Below, in pieces: positions 5,722 to 8,259 of a stretch of 8,259 nt of DNA; the first letter of the stretch is position 1; each line of letters starts with the position of its first letter. A program made the position numbers and the translations under genes. The notes beneath the pieces are model-generated. The model was given only the letters and a program-made list of their open reading frames with translations, made no database searches and had not been told where the DNA came from. Source of the stretch: an uncultured Flammeovirgaceae bacterium (GTDB lineage: Bacteria > Bacteroidota > Bacteroidia > Cytophagales > Cyclobacteriaceae); the NCBI GenBank assembly GCA_946480685.1, contig CAMLLI010000143.1, positions 1-8,259 of the forward strand, written 5' to 3'.

Positions 5722-5928
5722 TTATAAACCTAACTCTTTACGATCGAGACCGGCATCATCGGCACTCGAGCGAAGTATAGAAAGCATTTCGTTATAGGCT
5801 AACAGTTTTGCTTCGATGTGTGTAAGCTCTTCAGGATCAGCAAAGTTTCTGCGTTCTTTCAGGTCGCGTATATTGGCGTGCACGGTGATGAGTACATCCT
5901 GCACAAACTCAACATTGCGGTCTCGCAT
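5722..5928 (-). CDS. Small helical protein of unknown function, last gene of the SPOR-TonB operon
   Basis: A 68-residue, charged, almost entirely helical protein without a signal peptide or membrane segment. Two likely helices (about 4-27, and 33-55 containing EELTHIEAKLLAYNEML) are joined by a short RRNFADP linker, and the C-terminus is DAGLDRKELGL. The pattern suggests a helical hairpin or small coiled coil. It starts 11 bases after the TonB-like gene in the same direction, so it is probably cotranscribed. I recognise no family and see no catalytic motif. It converges with the plus-strand gene with only five bases between the stops and no hairpin terminator visible there. Confidence 0.75.
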   Translation of the reverse strand: MRDRNVEFVQDVLITVHANIRDLKERRNFADPEELTHIEAKLLAYNEMLSILRSSADDAGLDRKELGL

Positions 5929-5939
5929 GTTATGCGTAT

Positions 5940-6851
5940 TTATTTGGCGCGAACAACAAAGGTGATTCTGCCTTTGGAAAGAGACGGAACGTTGGTTCCT
6001 GTTTTTGTGAACGTGAGTCGTTCAACGGTACGTCTACACGCTTGTGCAGCATCTGCGCTCAGGCTATTTTCGGTGATGGTAATTTTTTCAAGTTCACCAT
6101 CAGAATTTACTACGATCTCAAATACAATCTTTCCGGATTCATTATTCGGAACCTGCGGGCGCGGCACTTCATCCCACTCCCATCCTGCCAAAGCAAGACT
6201 GGAACCTGTTCCATTACCGCCACCTCCACCGGGTGTACCGTATAATGCTTTCGAGTCAAGCGTTCCTTCCGGATTTCCCTTGTCGCCTACTTTACCTTTA
6301 TCATCGCCGTGGTTGCCGGGTTGACCTGCTTTACCTTCTGAGGTTTTGTTGGATGATTCTGTCTTCTGAGCATTCGGGTTATATACCGCTTTAGGTTCTT
6401 CCTTCTTCGGTTGCTCCTCCTGCTTCTTCGGAGTCTCTTTCGGTTTCTCGATTACCTTGGTTGGTTCGGTCTTCGGTTCTTCTTTCTTTACCTCAACCTT
6501 CTTCTCCTCTTTTTTCTTCTCCTCTATAACAGGCGCATCCTCCTCATCGGTGGTGAGCATTTTATCTTCTTCAGCAGGAGGCGGTGTTTGCTGGGGAGGT
6601 GTGGATTGCGGTTCACTCTTCTGTGGCTCTTCCTGTTGCGTGCCACCGGAACCTACCGGGCTCTCCGGTTGTACATCACCGTAGCCTTCGGTATCAAGAC
6701 CAAAGTTTAGTTCAACGCCATACTCTCCGGGCGGAGGGTTCATCGGGCGCCAAACCACAATGAAGAACATCAGCAGAAAAGCAGCTGCGTGTATCCCTAC
6801 CGATGTAAGAAGGGCTAAACGTTCATTGTGCTTTACCTGCTGGTCCGTCAT
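5940..6851 (-). CDS. TonB-like energy transducer
   Basis: A 303-residue inner-membrane protein that would pass energy from the proton motive force, normally through ExbB and ExbD, to outer-membrane receptors. It has one N-terminal membrane segment (about 13-34) containing S17 and H21 in SVGIH, the same spacing as the functionally important serine and histidine of E. coli TonB. A long periplasmic linker follows, rich in proline, lysine and glutamate (about 60-160), then a glycine-rich collagen-like part (about 172-216). The C-terminal domain (about 222-303) starts with GWEWDEVPRP and contains GKIVFEIVVNSDGELEKITI (240-259), as in Bacteroidota TonB proteins. No ExbB or ExbD gene is in the window. 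It follows the SPOR-domain gene after 16 bases and precedes a small gene after 11, so an operon is likely. Which receptor it serves is not known. Confidence 0.9.
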   Translation of the reverse strand: MTDQQVKHNERLALLTSVGIHAAAFLLMFFIVVWRPMNPPPGEYGVELNFGLDTEGYGDVQPESPVGSGGTQQEEPQKSEPQSTPPQQTPPPAEEDKMLTTDEEDAPVIEEKKKEEKKVEVKKEEPKTEPTKVIEKPKETPKKQEEQPKKEEPKAVYNPNAQKTESSNKTSEGKAGQPGNHGDDKGKVGDKGNPEGTLDSKALYGTPGGGGGNGTGSSLALAGWEWDEVPRPQVPNNESGKIVFEIVVNSDGELEKITITENSLSADAAQACRRTVERLTFTKTGTNVPSLSKGRITFVVRAK

Positions 6852-6867
6852 GTGTATATCTGTTTTG

Positions 6868-7665
6868 TTAGTACTTCACTACCCAAATTTCGTTCCCGTA
6901 ATCTCCGCCTTTCATGCCATCGGCAGTTGCCTGTGCATCTGCGTAGTTGTCTTTGTAGTCAACAGCAAGGCGACTGAATTTGGTTTTACCGAACGGTGGT
7001 ATAATCCAGCAGGTTACGCCTGCCTTGCTCAGTTTCACTGCGTGATCATGAATCAGATCATCATCTATAGCACTGGCTACCACCACATAATAACGTCCGG
7101 TGCGCTCACTTAGTGCCTCGATGGTACCGACAGCCGGTTTAAGATTTGCCAATGAATCAGCTCGTCTCTTTTCGTCTTCTTCACGTGCTAACGCAGCATC
7201 TGCTTCAGCTTTTTTACGTGCAGCTTCTGCATCGCGATCGCGTTGCTCTTGTCTTGCACGCTCTTCCTTCGCGAGTTGCTCCGGACGATAGAAAGCAAAA
7301 TAATAACCAATTGCACCGGCCACTGCCAACACCAGGATAACGATTAATACCTTGGGCCATATCGGTGAAGACTCTTCATCTTCCTCTACATATGATGGCT
7401 GCGGATCATTATACTGCGGATCTTCGATCACCTCTTCTTCTTCTCGCTCAACATACTCTTCGCGAACCGGTTCTGGTTCCGGCTCAGGCTCTGGTGTTGA
7501 TGTTGATGAAGTATAGGTTGTTGTTGTCTCTGTCTCAACAGTAGTTGTCGGAGGTTCTTCCCGGTTTAGCGGTTGATACTCAACTTCAGGAAGACCAAAG
7601 CTGTCATCCGATTCGTTATTTATATTCTCCTGTTCTTCTTCGTCTTGCTTTTTTCTTCTGGCCAT
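6868..7665 (-). CDS. Bitopic membrane protein with C-terminal SPOR domain
   Basis: A 265-residue protein with a cytoplasmic acidic and threonine/proline-rich N-terminus (1-100, including a PEPEPEPEP run at 58-66). One membrane segment follows (about 104-126), then a charged alanine-rich probable coiled coil (about 130-175) and a C-terminal SPOR-like domain (about 188-265, RYYVVVASAIDDD to GNEIWVVKY). SPOR domains bind denuded glycan strands of peptidoglycan, often at division sites; the layout with an N-terminal cytoplasmic tail resembles FtsN, though nothing here proves a division role. The start ATG at 7665-7663 is preceded by a near-consensus promoter. It heads an operon with the TonB-like gene. 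A link between envelope glycan binding and TonB energy transfer is suggested only by this neighbourhood. Confidence 0.88.
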   Translation of the reverse strand: MARRKKQDEEEQENINNESDDSFGLPEVEYQPLNREEPPTTTVETETTTTYTSSTSTPEPEPEPEPVREEYVEREEEEVIEDPQYNDPQPSYVEEDEESSPIWPKVLIVILVLAVAGAIGYYFAFYRPEQLAKEERARQEQRDRDAEAARKKAEADAALAREEDEKRRADSLANLKPAVGTIEALSERTGRYYVVVASAIDDDLIHDHAVKLSKAGVTCWIIPPFGKTKFSRLAVDYKDNYADAQATADGMKGGDYGNEIWVVKY

Positions 7666-7703
7666 GAGCGCTGTGTTAGGGTTTTAAGAAAAAGGTCATT
7701 ATA

Positions 7704-7734
7704 CAAAAATAAGCTAAATTTTGACCTATACAAA
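7704..7734 (-). promoter_or_regulatory. Near-consensus Bacteroidota promoter of the SPOR-TonB operon
   Basis: On the minus strand, TTTG (7734-7731), a 19-base spacer and TATTTTTG (7711-7704) match the Bacteroidota -33/-7 consensus exactly. Transcription would start near 7698, leaving a leader of about 33 bases before the ATG at 7665. No operator-like palindrome overlaps it. Confidence 0.75.
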
Positions 7735-7740
7735 GGGGCG

Positions 7741-7830
7741 TGCCGGTTATCGTTATCCACACAGGTCTGCGGGGTATGATTATGGGTATACTTACACCCT
7801 GCTATGTACCCGATCATCGCTATACCGGCA
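7741..7830. other. Nested inverted repeats in the intergenic region upstream of the SPOR gene promoter
   Basis: Three inverted repeats are nested: TGCCGGT (7741-7747) with ACCGGCA (7824-7830), GGGTA (7772-7776) with TACCC (7807-7811), and the near-palindrome GGGTATAC/TTACACCC (7784-7799). They lie between the receptor terminator and the SPOR promoter, outside both predicted transcripts. No tRNA T-loop, no known riboswitch and no convincing reading frame are visible. The element could be a structured RNA, a protein-binding region or chance. Confidence 0.35.
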
Positions 7831-7841
7831 TGTTCGCAAGC

Positions 7842-7887
7842 CTAAAAAATAAAGGGGATGAGACACTATATATATACCTCATCCCCT
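7842..7887 (-). terminator. Intrinsic terminator of the outer-membrane receptor gene
   Basis: On the minus strand a ten-base stem AGGGGATGAG/CTCATCCCCT (7887-7878 with 7862-7853) encloses a 15-base AT-rich loop and is followed by TTTATTTTTT (down to 7844). It lies 29 bases past the receptor stop codon. Stem, GC content and U-tract all fit a Rho-independent terminator; on the plus strand the T-tract is missing, so it is directional. Confidence 0.88.
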
Positions 7888-7915
7888 CTATAACTACGGG
7901 TAATTTTGTCGATAC

Positions 7916-8259
7916 CTAGAAGCTCCAGGTTATACCAGCCAGTGCCTGAAATCCACGCACGGGATAATTCAAAAATACCGGGTACTTGTTTGATGTGATG
8001 TTGTTCAGTTGAACAAAAGCAGAGAAACTCGGAGAGAATAAATATTCTGCCTTGAAGTTCAGATCGAAAGCTCCATCCAGTTTTACAGTAGCACCTGTCT
8101 CGGGATCAAGTGCCTTCATACCACCCTGCGCTATAATGTCTGCCGTGAAGATCAGCTTCTGGTATACATTGATCGATGCGTTTGCGGTAAGTTTGGTAGT
8201 AGGGCGATGCCATACTTCGGAGAAATCATCGGCATCATATCCGTAAAAATCTCCACGCA
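7916..8259 (-). CDS. C-terminal end of a TonB-dependent receptor or similar outer-membrane beta-barrel protein (5' end outside window)
   Basis: The frame is open from the right edge to a TAG at 7918-7916 and gives 113 residues of a barrel end. Strands alternate hydrophobic and polar residues, for example KLTANASINVYQKLIFTADI, FDLNFKAEYLFS and SFSAFVQLNNIT. The ending NKYPVFLNYPVRGFQALAGI then TWSF has the terminal phenylalanine recognised by the outer-membrane assembly machinery and the YPVRGF motif common in Bacteroidota receptors. The protein starts to the right of the window, so plug domain, signal peptide and ligand cannot be judged; the internal ATG at 8119 is not its start. It is separated from the SPOR-TonB operon by its own terminator, so a functional pairing with that TonB is possible but not shown. 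Confidence 0.85.
   Translation of the reverse strand, partial: RGDFYGYDADDFSEVWHRPTTKLTANASINVYQKLIFTADIIAQGGMKALDPETGATVKLDGAFDLNFKAEYLFSPSFSAFVQLNNITSNKYPVFLNYPVRGFQALAGITWSF

Noticed and set aside
5818..6324. A 168-residue plus-strand frame ending in proline- and serine-rich sequence
   Set aside because: It is antisense to the 68-residue gene and the TonB-like gene; its low-complexity tail mirrors the glycine-rich linker of TonB.
6411..6710. Leucine- and phenylalanine-rich plus-strand frame resembling a membrane protein
   Set aside because: It is the complement of the lysine/glutamate/proline linker of the TonB-like protein, which explains the apparent hydrophobicity.
7620..7817. A 65-residue minus-strand frame upstream of the SPOR gene
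   Set aside because: It spans the SPOR gene promoter and overlaps the SPOR start in another frame; the composition does not look like a protein.
7741..7830. A tRNA on the minus strand, suggested by the seven-base outer stem and about 90-base length
   Set aside because: There is no GTTCRANNC T-loop, no T arm next to the 3' strand of the stem and no plausible anticodon arm.

Overview
The window looks like chromosomal DNA from a member of the Bacteroidota, perhaps a Chitinophagaceae or Cytophagales relative. The evidence is promoter elements of the Bacteroidota type (TTTG, 19 bases, TAnnTTTG), weak Shine-Dalgarno signals, a TonB protein and an outer-membrane receptor typical of the phylum, and a SPOR-domain envelope protein. 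Almost every gene is on the minus strand, so transcription runs from high to low coordinates. No rRNA, tRNA, insertion sequence or CRISPR array is visible.

Right part (about 5720-8259): the C-terminal end of a TonB-dependent receptor or similar outer-membrane barrel enters from the right edge and is closed by a strong intrinsic terminator (7842-7887). After a 250-base intergenic region with nested inverted repeats and a near-consensus promoter comes a likely three-gene operon: a bitopic SPOR-domain protein, a TonB-like energy transducer, and a 68-residue helical protein of unknown function.

Middle part (about 4190-5720): a small plus-strand gene of unknown function is divergent from a minus-strand pair, a DUF6958-like small protein and an NrtR-type regulator (Nudix sensor domain plus winged helix). 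The divergent intergenic region holds a perfect-armed palindrome.

Left part (1-4086): an NAD salvage operon reads DUF4291 protein, bifunctional NMN adenylyltransferase/Nudix hydrolase (NadM-Nudix), nicotinamide phosphoribosyltransferase (NadV), PRPP synthetase (Prs), then the start of a further gene that overlaps prs by ATGA and runs off the left edge. The genes form a logical circuit: Nudix cleavage of ADP-ribose gives AMP and ribose 5-phosphate, Prs turns ribose 5-phosphate into PRPP, NadV joins PRPP to nicotinamide, and NadM adenylylates the NMN to NAD. NrtR-family regulators respond to ADP-ribose or related nucleotides.

The most notable signal not explained by the genes is a shared palindrome with geometry GTA-N5-TAC. 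It occurs twice between nrtR and the DUF4291 gene (4098-4120, overlapping the likely promoter, and a weaker copy at 4153-4173) and a third time at 5423-5441. I propose these as NrtR operators. They would define a local regulon that includes the DUF4291 gene and possibly the small plus-strand gene or the regulator's own transcript.
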